Positions 7,710 to 15,867 of a DNA stretch of 64,000 bases are shown in pieces. This stretch comes from Sphingobacteriia bacterium (GTDB lineage Bacteria > Bacteroidota > Bacteroidia > Chitinophagales > Chitinophagaceae): positions 124,001 through 188,000 of the forward strand of contig JAECQP010000001.1 of assembly GCA_015999745.1 (NCBI GenBank), written 5' to 3'. Position 1 is the first letter of the stretch, and each line of letters begins with the position of its first letter. A program made the translations under genes and the position numbers. The notes beneath the pieces are model-generated. The model did no database searches. It was not told the origin of the DNA and worked only from the letters and a program-made list of their open reading frames with translations.

Positions 7710-9194
7710 ATGAGGATCATTTTGCTGATTATTGTAGGATTCTTTGGTAGCCGGCTACAAGTAAGGGCGCAGCAAACTTCTGTATTGATGCAAAGGATTG
7801 CACCCGCACAAATGAGGTCGGACCTGGTGCTGCTGAAAAAAATACTGGAAGCCAATCACCCCAGTCTTTACTGGTATACCAGTAAGGCTGAGATAGACAG
7901 CTCCTTCGAAACGCTGGAAAAAGGGCTGACCGATTCGCTCACCACGATTGAATTCAGAAACAGGGTAGCCGAATGGATCAGCCAAATCAAGTGCGGGCAT
8001 ACTGTTGTAAGGCTCCCAAAAAAAATCTCCCGGCAATTTCAACAGAACAAAGTAGCGATGTTTCCTTTGCAGGTAAAAGTGTGGGGAGATAGCATGGTAG
8101 TACTCGGCAATCAACATAGGAGAGATACGGCGTTAACAAGAGGAACCATTCTGCGGTCTATTAACGGGTATGATACTAAAGCAATAACGGATCGGATATT
8201 CAGTACCATTTCTACCGATGGGGATGCGGTTAACCACCGGAACCAGGTAGTGAGTAATTCATTTCCCTTTTGGCATGCCCTGCATTTTGGAACAGATTCC
8301 ATTTACAGGATCGAGTATATAAACGCTTCGGGTAAAACAGGAACAACCACTATCAGACCGTTTTCACCGGCAGAACGGGTAGCGCAGCAAAAACAAAGCG
8401 ACAGCCTTGCGGTAGTAAAATCGCCGGAGATCGGCAAAAGACAAATGCGCCGGTTATCGCGCAGGTCATTGACCATTGATACGCTGCAACGTTCCGCATT
8501 CATGCGGTTGAACACGTTCAGCAGGGGTTCCTTGAAATCCTTTTTCAGGAAGAGTTTCCGGAAAATGAAGTCCTTGCAGATTGAGCACCTGGTGATTGAT
8601 TTAAGAAACAACAGCGGGGGAAGAGTGAGCAACAGCACGACACTGACCAAATACCTCCGCAAACAACCATTCAAAATAGGGGATACGGTAGCGGCCATCA
8701 GCAGAAAGTTTCGCTACAGCCGTTATATACAACCCGTTGTTCCGTTCTGGCTGGCCATGAATTTTGGCGCAGTGAAAGCGGCCGACGGCGCCATCCATTA
8801 TCGCAGATACGAACAACATTATTATTCGCCCAAAACCAGGCATCATTTCGATGGAAGTATTTACCTGCTCCAGGGTGGGTATACCTTTTCCGCAGCAACC
8901 ATGTTTATTGCCGCTTTGAAAGACCAGGAAAACGTTACGGTGATCGGGGAAGAAAGCGGCGGCGGATACTATGGAAATTCGGCCATGCATATTCCCAATA
9001 TTACCCTGCCCGAAAGCCGGTTGAGCGTAAGCCTGCCGCTCTACAAACTGGTCATGGATAAAAACAGGGCCCGGGGAAGGGGGATCATTCCTGATATTCT
9101 TGTACCACCCTCTTCAGCAGCCATCAAGGCAGGTATTGATTTGAAAATAGACACGGTACTCTCCCTGATCACAACAAAAAAGCCCTCCCGCTAA
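7710..9194 (+). CDS. Secreted S41-family (tail-specific-type) peptidase
   Basis: 494 residues with an N-terminal signal peptide (MRIILLIIVGFFGSRLQVRA, then QQ). The S41 core is recognisable from HLVIDLRNNSGGRVSNS, GGYTFSAATMFIAAL holding the probable nucleophile serine, and IGEESGGGYYGN with the downstream strand. Such enzymes cleave C-terminal tails of proteins; this one should be periplasmic or in the outer membrane. No obvious PDZ domain was recognised, which places it with the small Bacteroidota S41 proteins of unknown target. The stop codon sits inside the hairpin that serves as terminator for the opposite gene. It may be co-transcribed with thiL, though there is no functional link. Confidence 0.87.
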   Translation: MRIILLIIVGFFGSRLQVRAQQTSVLMQRIAPAQMRSDLVLLKKILEANHPSLYWYTSKAEIDSSFETLEKGLTDSLTTIEFRNRVAEWISQIKCGHTVVRLPKKISRQFQQNKVAMFPLQVKVWGDSMVVLGNQHRRDTALTRGTILRSINGYDTKAITDRIFSTISTDGDAVNHRNQVVSNSFPFWHALHFGTDSIYRIEYINASGKTGTTTIRPFSPAERVAQQKQSDSLAVVKSPEIGKRQMRRLSRRSLTIDTLQRSAFMRLNTFSRGSLKSFFRKSFRKMKSLQIEHLVIDLRNNSGGRVSNSTTLTKYLRKQPFKIGDTVAAISRKFRYSRYIQPVVPFWLAMNFGAVKAADGAIHYRRYEQHYYSPKTRHHFDGSIYLLQGGYTFSAATMFIAALKDQENVTVIGEESGGGYYGNSAMHIPNITLPESRLSVSLPLYKLVMDKNRARGRGIIPDILVPPSSAAIKAGIDLKIDTVLSLITTKKPSR

Positions 9195-9205
9195 ATCGGG
9201 AAGGC
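9170..9205 (-). terminator. Rho-independent terminator for the secreted 129-residue protein gene
   Basis: In the minus direction the stem AGCCTTCCCG / CGGGAGGGCT with a short ATTTAG loop is followed by a run of T. The hairpin overlaps the stop codon of the convergent S41 gene. The plus direction lacks a T run. Confidence 0.75.
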
Positions 9206-9226
9206 TTCAAAAAAAGATGGGCAGCA

Positions 9227-9616
9227 TTAATGTTTTTCTGCGCCGGGCCTGCATTTCTCTGTCAGTTCATGAAACACTTCATGGGTCGCGGTGATTAAGG
9301 TGGTTAATTCTTTATCAGACTTCTTTGCTTTAACTCCGGCTTCCAGATCGGTGCAGGCTATAACCAGTTTCTTTAAGATAGGTTGAGCAACTTTGGCATC
9401 ATATCCTGCAGGAGCAACAGAAGATTGCCAGGTTTTTGCCTTTGCAACCAATTCAGCAGCATTTGCACGCGCAGGTTTCAGGTTACCCTCTTCAGCAGGA
9501 TGGAATGTTTTGCTCATTACAGCGTGGAAATCATGCATTTGTTTCCACTCGGCTTGTTGTGCTATTGCGGCAACGGAAAAGATGGCAGCAAGGGCCAATA
9601 CGAAGAATTTTTTCAT
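9227..9616 (-). CDS. Small secreted helical protein of unknown function
   Basis: 129 residues. A clear signal peptide, MKKFFVLALAAIFSVAAIAQ, precedes a 109-residue mature protein predicted to be all-helical. It contains FHAVMSKTFHPAEEGN near the mature N terminus and HEVFHELTEKC at the C terminus, that is, histidines and methionines near both ends and a single late cysteine. The spacing suggests a four-helix bundle of cytochrome c-prime/b562 size, but there is no CxxCH haem motif, so haem attachment is not supported; metal binding is possible. Similar short periplasmic proteins occur in Bacteroidota without known role. It has its own -7 box and terminator, so it is a single-gene unit despite following nagA on the same strand. 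Confidence 0.75.
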   Translation of the reverse strand: MKKFFVLALAAIFSVAAIAQQAEWKQMHDFHAVMSKTFHPAEEGNLKPARANAAELVAKAKTWQSSVAPAGYDAKVAQPILKKLVIACTDLEAGVKAKKSDKELTTLITATHEVFHELTEKCRPGAEKH

Positions 9617-9634
9617 GTGCTTCTTGTTTAATTT

Positions 9635-10726
9635 CTACAAAGATATAGGTATTCCAAATCGCTCATCCAGCGCTATTATATCAGCGGCATGGCCGGGTTC
9701 CAGCAACCCGGTAATGCCTGGTTTCTGTATCAGTTGTGCGGGGTAAAGGCTACACATGCGCAGGGCCTCTCCGGGTTCAATGCCAACCTGCTGTATAAAA
9801 TTTTGCACACACTTCAGCATGGTAAGGGCAGACCCGCTCAGCACACCATTTGCCTCGTACCTGTCGCCATTCAACCGGTGCTGATAGGGGCCGCCGGTTG
9901 CTTCTGTAACGGCATCGGTGATGGCAAACAGTCTTTCGCCCAATTGCTTTTTGGCAATTTTAATCGCAGCAAAATCAACATGGTATCCATCCGGTACAAT
10001 GCTGCTGCGCACCGTTGAGTGGTTAAACACAGCGCCTACCATACCGGGGGCTCTGTGCTGCAAGGGGCTCATTGCGTTGTATAAATGCGTGGCGGCAGGT
10101 ATTCCTTCATCAAAGGCTATCGTGGCTTCTTCATACGTGGCATTGGTGTGCCCGGCAGATACCACCACTCCATAAGAACGGATCAGATCAATGACCTCCC
10201 TGCTGCATACTTCGGGTGCAACGGTAATCATGGTGATGATCCCCTTACCATACTCCAACACTTCCTTTGCTTCTTCCAGGGAAGGAGCATGGATGAGGGA
10301 GGCCAGGTGCGCGCCTTTTTTAACCTCATTGATCCAGGGCCCTTCAATATGCAACCCAATACAGCCCAGGCCGCCCTGCTCCCGGTAACTTCGCACGGCA
10401 TCAATACAGGCAAAAATCACATCCCTGCTGTTGGTGGCCAGCGTTGGCTGAAACCAGTGTGCGCCCCCGGCTTTACAATACTGATAAAGCAACTCCAGTG
10501 AGTGGGTATCAGGAAACATGCTCAGCAGTTTTCCGCCTGCACCATAAATCTGGAGGTCAATCAGGGCCGGTGCAATCACCGGATGAACCTGTGCAGGAGA
10601 GCTGGCCAGCTTTACGGTAGGAATAATTTCTTTTACAAGACCCTCCTCAACAACCAGTGTGGCATTTTCGTGCCACTGTTTTCCGGTAAATAATTTTTGT
10701 GCAGAATAATAACGTGGTTCCTTCAT
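9635..10726 (-). CDS. nagA: N-acetylglucosamine-6-phosphate deacetylase
   Basis: 363 residues, somewhat short but with all key parts of the amidohydrolase-fold NagA family: the metal-ligand motif GLHIEGPWINEVKKGAH, VVSAGHTNATYEEA, the ATHLYNAMSPL segment with conserved His, and FAITDAVTEAT carrying the catalytic aspartate. It removes acetate from GlcNAc-6-phosphate during use of amino sugars or recycling of peptidoglycan, in the cytoplasm. The first domain strand of many amidohydrolases normally shows HxH; in NagA this is replaced, as here. It is the last gene of a minus-strand run with the omega-amidase, LpxR-like and recX genes (11, 15 and 4 bases apart). Confidence 0.95.
   Translation of the reverse strand: MKEPRYYSAQKLFTGKQWHENATLVVEEGLVKEIIPTVKLASSPAQVHPVIAPALIDLQIYGAGGKLLSMFPDTHSLELLYQYCKAGGAHWFQPTLATNSRDVIFACIDAVRSYREQGGLGCIGLHIEGPWINEVKKGAHLASLIHAPSLEEAKEVLEYGKGIITMITVAPEVCSREVIDLIRSYGVVVSAGHTNATYEEATIAFDEGIPAATHLYNAMSPLQHRAPGMVGAVFNHSTVRSSIVPDGYHVDFAAIKIAKKQLGERLFAITDAVTEATGGPYQHRLNGDRYEANGVLSGSALTMLKCVQNFIQQVGIEPGEALRMCSLYPAQLIQKPGITGLLEPGHAADIIALDERFGIPISL
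9638..9645 (-). promoter_or_regulatory. Bacteroidota -7 box for the secreted protein gene
   Basis: On the minus strand TATCTTTG matches TAnnTTTG exactly, 21 bases upstream of the ATG at 9616. It overlaps the 3' end of nagA. No well-placed -33 TTTG was seen. Confidence 0.5.
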
Positions 10727-10737
10727 TCGGTAGGTTA

Positions 10738-11526
10738 CTAATGTTGAATATTAAAATGATCCGCGTCTTTCCAGAAAGGAAAACGGCTGCGGACTTCGGC
10801 CAGTTTATCTTTATCCAGCAACCGGGTGCTGATGACCTCCTTGCCGGCTTCCGTAAACAGGACCTCGCCCAACGGGTCAACCAGCATACTGTCTCCGCTG
10901 TGTTCAATACCATTGCCATCTTTACCCACCCTGTTCACACCAATCACATAACACTGGTTTTCGATGGCCCTTGCGATCAATAACGATTTCCAGGCATGAC
11001 TTCTGCGTTCGGGCCAGTTGGCCACATACAACAGCACATCAAATTCCGGGGTATCTTCAGATTGTTGCCTTGCCCACACCGGAAAGCGAAGGTCGTAACA
11101 GATTTGCAGATTAAACTTCCATCCGTTTACGCTGGTGATCAGCCTTTTATTCCCTGCGGTATAAAACCGATCTTCCCCAGCAAAAGCAAAGCGGTGTCGT
11201 TTATCATATACGCCCACGGTTCCATTGGGCAATACCCAGAGCAGACGGTTGTAATATTGTTGATCCGCTTCAATGATCAGCGATCCGGTTAAAATGATCT
11301 TATGCGCCGCCGCGATCCGTTTCATCCATTGCACAGACGGGCCATCCATGGTTTCGGCCAGTTCGGCCGGCTTCATGCTGAATCCGGTAGAGAACATTTC
11401 CGGGAGCACCACCACCCCGGCAGGCTGCTGAAGGGAGGCGATTTTTTCTTCAAACTGCTGAAGATTAGCTATTTTATTTTCCCAGTGCAGATTCGACTGG
11501 ATCAGTGTTACAGAAAGTGTATTCAT
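10738..11526 (-). CDS. Nitrilase-fold amidohydrolase, omega-amidase (YafV-like)
   Basis: 262 residues. The catalytic triad of the nitrilase fold is visible: Glu in VLPEMFSTGFSM, Lys in YDKRHRFAFAGE, and Cys in LQICYDLRFPVWAR. The FSTGFSM and RFPVWAR sequences are typical of the YafV/omega-amidase branch, which hydrolyses alpha-ketoglutaramate and alpha-ketosuccinamate made by glutamine transaminases, a metabolite-repair job in the cytoplasm. It lies 11 bases upstream of nagA and 15 bases downstream of the LpxR-like gene on the same strand. The branch assignment is fairly firm; the substrate is known from homologues only. Confidence 0.9.
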   Translation of the reverse strand: MNTLSVTLIQSNLHWENKIANLQQFEEKIASLQQPAGVVVLPEMFSTGFSMKPAELAETMDGPSVQWMKRIAAAHKIILTGSLIIEADQQYYNRLLWVLPNGTVGVYDKRHRFAFAGEDRFYTAGNKRLITSVNGWKFNLQICYDLRFPVWARQQSEDTPEFDVLLYVANWPERRSHAWKSLLIARAIENQCYVIGVNRVGKDGNGIEHSGDSMLVDPLGEVLFTEAGKEVISTRLLDKDKLAEVRSRFPFWKDADHFNIQH

Positions 11527-11541
11527 ACAATCTCGTTCAAA

Positions 11542-12501
11542 TTAATGGATCCGGTAAGCCAGTTGTATTCCGCCATAGCGATGCGCCCTGGTTTGTGCCG
11601 GTGTTTCTTTAGACTGGTACACCCATTCCAGTTTACCGGTCCAGCGGCCTTCGGCATAACAGGCACCGATGGTTTGCTGAAACACAAAAGTAGCCGGTTC
11701 GCGGGTTACTGCCGTGGTTCCTTTACTGAACAATCCCCCCTGCAGTGTGCCATTATAGCCCTGTAAGACTCCCTGGGGGTACCAGTACAGAAAGAACTCA
11801 TGGTTTCTTTTTTTGGTTCCGGCTTTTTCAGACAAGCGGGCATTCCATAAAGCGCTTTCATTGTTTTGCTCAAACGCACCCAGCACCAGCAGGGCGCCCA
11901 GCCTGGCCTGGGTATACGTGGCACCCAGGTTAGCCTGTACTACCGGCACCATTTTAAACAGATCCGAACGGAGAATGGTTTTGGCAAAGCCGGCTCCCAG
12001 GTCAACACTCAACGCGTTTTCAATCTGGTACTGCCATCCGGTAAACCGTGCATAGTTCAGCCAGCGGTGATATGTGTTCTGCATCGCTTCGCCGCCAGAG
12101 GCAGGACCCAATAAGCCCAGGGATCCGTTCCACTGAAAAAGAGCATCATGCTTTAAAAAAACCGTTTGGGTGTAATTGAGGTAGGTATACCCGCAATAAG
12201 GCCGGTCAATATCCGCCGGGGTTACGGTTCTGCGAATCAGGGGAGTAAAGATTTTCTGACCCAGTTCCAACGAATGGATTTTTTTCCGGCCCTTCCTGGT
12301 TGTTACAAACCCGTAGTTCAGCAGGATGCCATTGGTATAGTAGGCGTCGTCCAGTTTAAACAGGTAGGCATCGTTTTCCGTTTTAAAGGAAAACTCCCGG
12401 GTAAAAGCGTCTCCGGATTGGATTTGGGAGCTGGCGTCAAAGCCAAGACCCCATAAAAAGGCCATCAGGGCACAGCGAATAAGGATGATTTTATAATGCA
12501 T
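11542..12501 (-). CDS. LpxR-family outer-membrane lipid A deacylase (DUF2219)
   Basis: 319 residues with a signal peptide at the start (MHYKIILIRCALMAFLWGLG, ending near SQIQSG). The hallmark of the family follows at about residue 40: KTENDAYLFKLDDAYYTNG, carrying the Asn-Asp and the YYTNG motif found in Salmonella LpxR. The rest alternates aromatic and polar residues as expected for a 12-strand barrel, ending in an aromatic strand RYGGIQLAYRIH. LpxR removes the 3'-acyloxyacyl group of lipid A at the cell surface. In Bacteroidota the activity is rarely tested, so function is by family only. It lies 4 bases after recX and 15 before the omega-amidase gene. Confidence 0.85.
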   Translation of the reverse strand: MHYKIILIRCALMAFLWGLGFDASSQIQSGDAFTREFSFKTENDAYLFKLDDAYYTNGILLNYGFVTTRKGRKKIHSLELGQKIFTPLIRRTVTPADIDRPYCGYTYLNYTQTVFLKHDALFQWNGSLGLLGPASGGEAMQNTYHRWLNYARFTGWQYQIENALSVDLGAGFAKTILRSDLFKMVPVVQANLGATYTQARLGALLVLGAFEQNNESALWNARLSEKAGTKKRNHEFFLYWYPQGVLQGYNGTLQGGLFSKGTTAVTREPATFVFQQTIGACYAEGRWTGKLEWVYQSKETPAQTRAHRYGGIQLAYRIH

Positions 12502-12505
12502 ATTA

Positions 12506-12988
12506 TTAATTGGATAAGGACCTGATTGTTTGAAGGATGGATTGAATCAGCCCCGGTTCATATCCTTTTTGCATCAGGGAGGTCCTGGTTTTGACCTCCC
12601 TGTTAATGTATTGCTCCTCTTTCAACGACTGCCATTTGGCCCTGATCAGTTTTTCGGCTGTTGCTGCATATTCCTCCTGATCAATTTCCTCCAATCCTTT
12701 TTTGATATTGTACTCGCTTACCTTCTTTTGCCGGAGGGCATACACAATTTTATTAATCCCCCATTTTTTCTGCCGGAAATAACCGCCCGCAAATTGACGG
12801 GCAAAACGTTCTTCATTCAGGTACCCTTCTTCAATCAGCTTTGAAATCAGCAGTTCCACGTCTGTTTTCCGCAAGCCCAGGCTGTACAGCTTTTCCTTAA
12901 CCTCGCTGTGACAACGTTCCTGGTAGCCGCAATAGTGCTTCAATTTCATGAAAGCCTGTTCAGGCGTAGCGGTGGTTTTCCGGTTCAA
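12506..12988 (-). CDS. recX: Regulatory protein RecX
   Basis: 160 residues of three-helix repeats typical of RecX: YCGYQERCHSEVKEKLYSLG, LIEEGYLNEERFARQFAGGY with FRQKKWGINKIVYALRQK, and a third, more diverged repeat. RecX caps RecA filaments and limits recombination. The first codon used here is TTG at 12988; there is no ATG before Met14 (12949), but the ATPEQAFMKLKHYC segment before and around Met14 looks like the conserved family start, so TTG is preferred. recA itself is 30 kb away. It heads a run with the LpxR-like, omega-amidase and nagA genes. Confidence 0.9.
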   Translation of the reverse strand: MNRKTTATPEQAFMKLKHYCGYQERCHSEVKEKLYSLGLRKTDVELLISKLIEEGYLNEERFARQFAGGYFRQKKWGINKIVYALRQKKVSEYNIKKGLEEIDQEEYAATAEKLIRAKWQSLKEEQYINREVKTRTSLMQKGYEPGLIQSILQTIRSLSN

Positions 12989-13086
12989 CAGGTCGTTTTT
13001 TTCGGTAAAGTAGTTATATTTGTTAATAGGCCATAATAACCAGGTTGCAATATCGTTATTCTTCGGCTACCCACACAATCACGATT

Positions 13087-13506
13087 ATGTCTGTACCTAA
13101 ACACAATGTTTGTTTAATTGACGACGATAAGATTTACCAGTTTACCGCCCGAAAAATATTGGAATCGACCGGTTTGGCAAAGAATATCCTTTCTTTTTAC
13201 AACGGAAGTGAAGCCATTGGGTTTTTGAAGGAATCCGGAAATGGAGACCAGGAGCTGCTTCCCGATGTGATTTTCCTGGACATCAATATGCCGGTTATGA
13301 ATGGCTGGCAGTTCCTGGAAGAATACCATAAAATCACCGGCAACTTCCGGAAATCCATTACCATCTATGTGGTCAGCTCCTCTGTAGACGATTGTGATAT
13401 CCAGAAATCAAAGGAATTTACCACGGTTACCGACTATATTATAAAGCCCATCAACCGGATTAAGTACCAACAGTTGATAGAACGGCTGAACAACGTATTG
13501 GATTAG
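13087..13506 (+). CDS. Single-domain response regulator (Rcp1-like receiver)
   Basis: 139 residues from the ATG at 13087; an in-frame start at 13045 would add 14 residues outside the receiver fold. The whole protein is one receiver domain: acidic pocket in CLIDDDKIYQ, phosphoacceptor Asp65 in VIFLDINMPVMNGWQFLEE, Ser/Thr position in YVVSSSVDD, and Lys in DYIIKPINR. There is no output domain. Such stand-alone receivers in Bacteroidota resemble Rcp1/CheY and take part in phosphorelays or bind partner proteins directly. No kinase gene is adjacent. The insertion GNGDQELLPD before the phosphorylation strand is a usual variation in this group. Confidence 0.9.
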   Translation: MSVPKHNVCLIDDDKIYQFTARKILESTGLAKNILSFYNGSEAIGFLKESGNGDQELLPDVIFLDINMPVMNGWQFLEEYHKITGNFRKSITIYVVSSSVDDCDIQKSKEFTTVTDYIIKPINRIKYQQLIERLNNVLD

Positions 13507-13585
13507 CCAATTCACCGTTTCCCAAAAGTTTTATACATTCTGATTGTGGGGATTATTTTGGTGACTGAATCTTAACATTTTACAG

Positions 13586-13593
13586 TAGGTTTG
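13586..13593 (+). promoter_or_regulatory. Bacteroidota -7 box for dnaN
   Basis: TAGGTTTG matches TAnnTTTG and lies 20 bases before the ATG at 13614. A TTTG at 13557-13560 could be the -33 element, but the 25-base spacing is longer than usual. Confidence 0.45.
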
Positions 13594-13613
13594 TCACATT
13601 CTAAATCGTGTTT

Positions 13614-14729
13614 ATGAAATTCATCGTTTCTTCTTCTTCGTTATTAAAACACCTGCAACAGATCAGCGGTGTAATCAATGCCAATACGGTATTACCTATC
13701 CTGGAAGACTTTTTGTTCGAGATTGAAGACAAAAAGCTGAATGTAGTGGCAACCGACCTTGAAACCGTGATGCGTGTACAGATGGATGTGGAAAGCAAGG
13801 CCAACGGTAAAGTGTGTATTCCGGCAAAAATCCTGATGGATTCACTTAAGAATATTGCCGATCAGCCGCTGACATTTACCATCGATAAGAATTTTGCCGT
13901 GGAGATCACCAGCGACAACGGTAAGTACAAAGTCATGGGCGAGAATCCCGACAATTTCCCGAAAGAACCATCAGCAGATGATACCACCGGATTTACCATG
14001 ACCAGCAGCGCTTTGCTGACGGCCATCAACAAAACCCTGTTTGCGGTGAGCGGAGATGATCTTCGTCCTGCCATGACCGGAGTGTTTTTTGAACTGGGTA
14101 AGGATGGTGTACAGTTTGTGGCAACCGATGCGCACAGGCTGGTTCGCTACAAAAGAACCGACACCCATGCCACCAAAGCGGATTCATTTATTGTTCCTAA
14201 AAAGCCATTGAACTTATTAAAGAACGCACTGCCCGATAATGAAGACGAGCTGAACATCAGCTACAACAGCAATCACCTCTTTGTGCAACACGGTTCCACG
14301 CAGATGATCTGTCGTTTGATCGATGCGCGTTTCCCGGATTACAAAGTAGTGATACCAGCAGACAATCCTTATAAACTGGTGGTGAACAAAGCCGATTTCC
14401 AGAATGCCTTGCGCCGGGTGAACGTGTTCTCCAATAAGAGCACCAACCAGGTAGCCCTGAATATCACCGGAAGCGAATTACAGATGGCCGCACAGGATGT
14501 GGACTTCAGCTTCGAAGGTAATGAGCGCATGAGCTGTCAGTACGATGGAGAAGACCTGCAGATCGCATTCAACGCCCGTTTCCTCATCGAAATGCTGAAC
14601 GCAGCAGATACGGATGATATAAAGATGGAACTGTCTACATCCACCAAGGCTGGTTTGATAAAACCAACCGAGCAGGCAGAAGGCGAAGACCTGTTAATGC
14701 TGGTAATGCCGTTGATGCTGAATAACTAA
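13614..14729 (+). CDS. dnaN: DNA polymerase III beta subunit (sliding clamp)
   Basis: 371 residues from the ATG at 13614 (MKFIVSSSSLLKHLQQISG); a GTG at 13608 would add two residues and is less likely. The three clamp domains are present with typical sequence such as GVINANTVLPILEDFLFEIE in domain I, FVATDAHRLVRYKR in domain II and the C-terminal MLVMPLMLNN, where the usual end MPxR(L) is replaced by MPLML. The protein forms the ring-shaped clamp that tethers the replicative polymerase to DNA. It is a single-gene unit with its own promoter and terminator; dnaA is not adjacent, which is common in this phylum. Confidence 0.97.
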   Translation: MKFIVSSSSLLKHLQQISGVINANTVLPILEDFLFEIEDKKLNVVATDLETVMRVQMDVESKANGKVCIPAKILMDSLKNIADQPLTFTIDKNFAVEITSDNGKYKVMGENPDNFPKEPSADDTTGFTMTSSALLTAINKTLFAVSGDDLRPAMTGVFFELGKDGVQFVATDAHRLVRYKRTDTHATKADSFIVPKKPLNLLKNALPDNEDELNISYNSNHLFVQHGSTQMICRLIDARFPDYKVVIPADNPYKLVVNKADFQNALRRVNVFSNKSTNQVALNITGSELQMAAQDVDFSFEGNERMSCQYDGEDLQIAFNARFLIEMLNAADTDDIKMELSTSTKAGLIKPTEQAEGEDLLMLVMPLMLNN

Positions 14730-14755
14730 GCGCATACTATATTCAAATAAAGAAG

Positions 14756-14788
14756 CCGTCTCCATATGATTGTGGAGGCGGTTTTTTA
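14756..14788 (+). terminator. Rho-independent terminator of dnaN
   Basis: Perfect 9-bp stem CCGTCTCCA / TGGAGGCGG with an 8-base loop, followed by TTTTTT, 27 bases after the dnaN stop codon. Confidence 0.88.
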
Positions 14789-14810
14789 TTGGAGGGAAAT
14801 GCTTCCCTTA

Positions 14811-15167
14811 TCAATATTCCTTCACCAGGGTATCGTAGGAGATATTCAGGTGGGCATGTAATTTTCGAATCATACTCAGATTCAGTTTTCGATGCCCGTT
14901 GAAGAGATCGGTTACCCTGCTTTTATATCCAAGTATACCTGCCAGTTCCTGTTTACTTAAACCTTGCTGCTCCATACGATATTGAATAGCTGTTAGTGGA
15001 TCAGGCGCTTCTATTGGGAATTGAGCGTCCTCATAATTTTTGATCAGCAGAGCAAGCACATCCGCCTCGTCGCTTTCGGGCGTACCCGTTTTTGCCTGAA
15101 AGACTTGTTCAAATCGCTGTAACGCTGTCATATAGTCTTTTTTTGAATGGATGATTTTGAGTGTCAT
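14811..15167 (-). CDS. higA: HigA-type antitoxin (XRE helix-turn-helix)
   Basis: 118 residues. The N-terminal half (about 1-60, containing SDEADVLALLIKNYEDAQFP) is the extended region usual in HigA antitoxins of the COG5499 type; the C-terminal half is an XRE helix-turn-helix with QQGLSKQELAGILGYKSRV as the recognition unit, followed by TDLFNGHRKLNLSMIRKL. It should neutralise the HigB toxin encoded just upstream and repress its own promoter. The gene order toxin then antitoxin is characteristic of higBA. The gap between them is 15 bases. The palindrome upstream of higB is the probable operator. Family assignment is firm. Confidence 0.9.
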   Translation of the reverse strand: MTLKIIHSKKDYMTALQRFEQVFQAKTGTPESDEADVLALLIKNYEDAQFPIEAPDPLTAIQYRMEQQGLSKQELAGILGYKSRVTDLFNGHRKLNLSMIRKLHAHLNISYDTLVKEY

Positions 15168-15182
15168 ACGAATTGCTTTTCT

Positions 15183-15485
15183 TTAAAATAAGTTTACGGT
15201 TGCTGCATCTACTTTGTCGTAAACAGCATGCGTGCCGATGAATTTGATAAATACCCAGCCTTTCTGATAATTGATCTCAGCGATCAACCGGTAGTCATTC
15301 TCATTGATTTTAAATATTGCCCGGTTGTTTTTAACCGTTCTGGCTGTATTAAAATCCCTCGTTACATCCCCGGGTCTCTTCCAGTTTTTGGCCGCCACAT
15401 CATTATACCATTTCTCCAGGGTCTCTTTACAATCAGGATGCTTTGCGTAAAAAGCGATAATGGAGCTACGGTTATAAATGTTCAT
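15183..15485 (-). CDS. higB: HigB-type mRNA interferase toxin
   Basis: 100 residues from the ATG at 15485; the open frame continues 19 codons upstream through the promoter, so the upstream start is rejected. The protein belongs to the HigB/RelE fold: MNIYNRSSIIAFYAKHPDCK, a helix with EKWYNDVAAKNWKRPGDVTR, basic strands in NRAIFKINENDYRLIAEINY, and the end strand VFIKFIGTHAVYDKVDA containing the conserved FIGTHAxYD motif of the group. Such toxins cut translated mRNA at the ribosome. It is the first gene of the higBA operon. Activity is by homology only. Confidence 0.9.
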   Translation of the reverse strand: MNIYNRSSIIAFYAKHPDCKETLEKWYNDVAAKNWKRPGDVTRDFNTARTVKNNRAIFKINENDYRLIAEINYQKGWVFIKFIGTHAVYDKVDAATVNLF

Positions 15486-15501
15486 GGAATACTTGGTTTT
15501 A

Positions 15502-15509
15502 CAAAGATA
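15502..15509 (-). promoter_or_regulatory. -7 box of the higBA promoter
   Basis: The minus strand carries TATCTTTG, an exact TAnnTTTG match, 16 bases upstream of the higB ATG. It lies just downstream of the palindrome at 15512-15538, so a repressor bound there would block the promoter. Confidence 0.6.
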
Positions 15510-15511
15510 AG

Positions 15512-15538
15512 AAAAAGTAACCATTTTGGTTACTTTTT
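15512..15538. promoter_or_regulatory. Palindromic operator candidate of higBA
   Basis: A perfect inverted repeat with 12-base arms (AAAAAGTAACCA / TGGTTACTTTTT) and a 3-base spacer sits directly upstream of the -7 box. HigA-type antitoxins bind such palindromes to repress their own operon. The position between -10 and -40 of the promoter fits. It is inferred from symmetry and position. Confidence 0.6.
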
Positions 15539-15542
15539 GCAA

Positions 15543-15867
15543 AGTAAGTAATTATTTAACACAATCAACTGAGCCATCGTAGGGTTGAAAATAACTCTCG
15601 TTTATAGTAACAGGAAGCATGATGAACACGATAAGTGGCTAGAAGATGTCATTGAAAATACGGTTAAGCAATTAAACCTGGTTTACCACAGGAACCTTGA
15701 AAAATTAATAACAAAAGCGGGGTCATACTCGCTTCTGCAAAAGGATCTTGGCGAAATTTGGTTCCTTTGTCACGAAATAGACATTTTAGATTGAGAAAGA
15801 TTGAATTACAAATGTTCCCTGTGCCGGCCACAGGAATACGAGCTTGCCTACATTTTTTTTGCGAATC
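15543..15867. other. 325-base stretch with one weak open frame
   Basis: On the plus strand a frame opening with TTG at 15585 and ending at 15794 codes for 69 residues starting with KITLVYSNRKHDEHDKWLED. It has no ATG and no clear ribosome-binding site, and resembles nothing I know. It may be the 3' part of a lost gene, as this neighbourhood has several remnants, or chance. No RNA gene or further promoter was seen. Confidence 0.25.

Noticed and set aside
9227-9616. Calling the small helical secreted protein cytochrome c-prime
   Set aside because: There is no CxxCH motif; only size and helix content agree.
15585-15794. 69-codon open frame starting with TTG
   Set aside because: No ATG, no ribosome-binding site and no known family; mentioned only as a weak frame in the intergenic entry.
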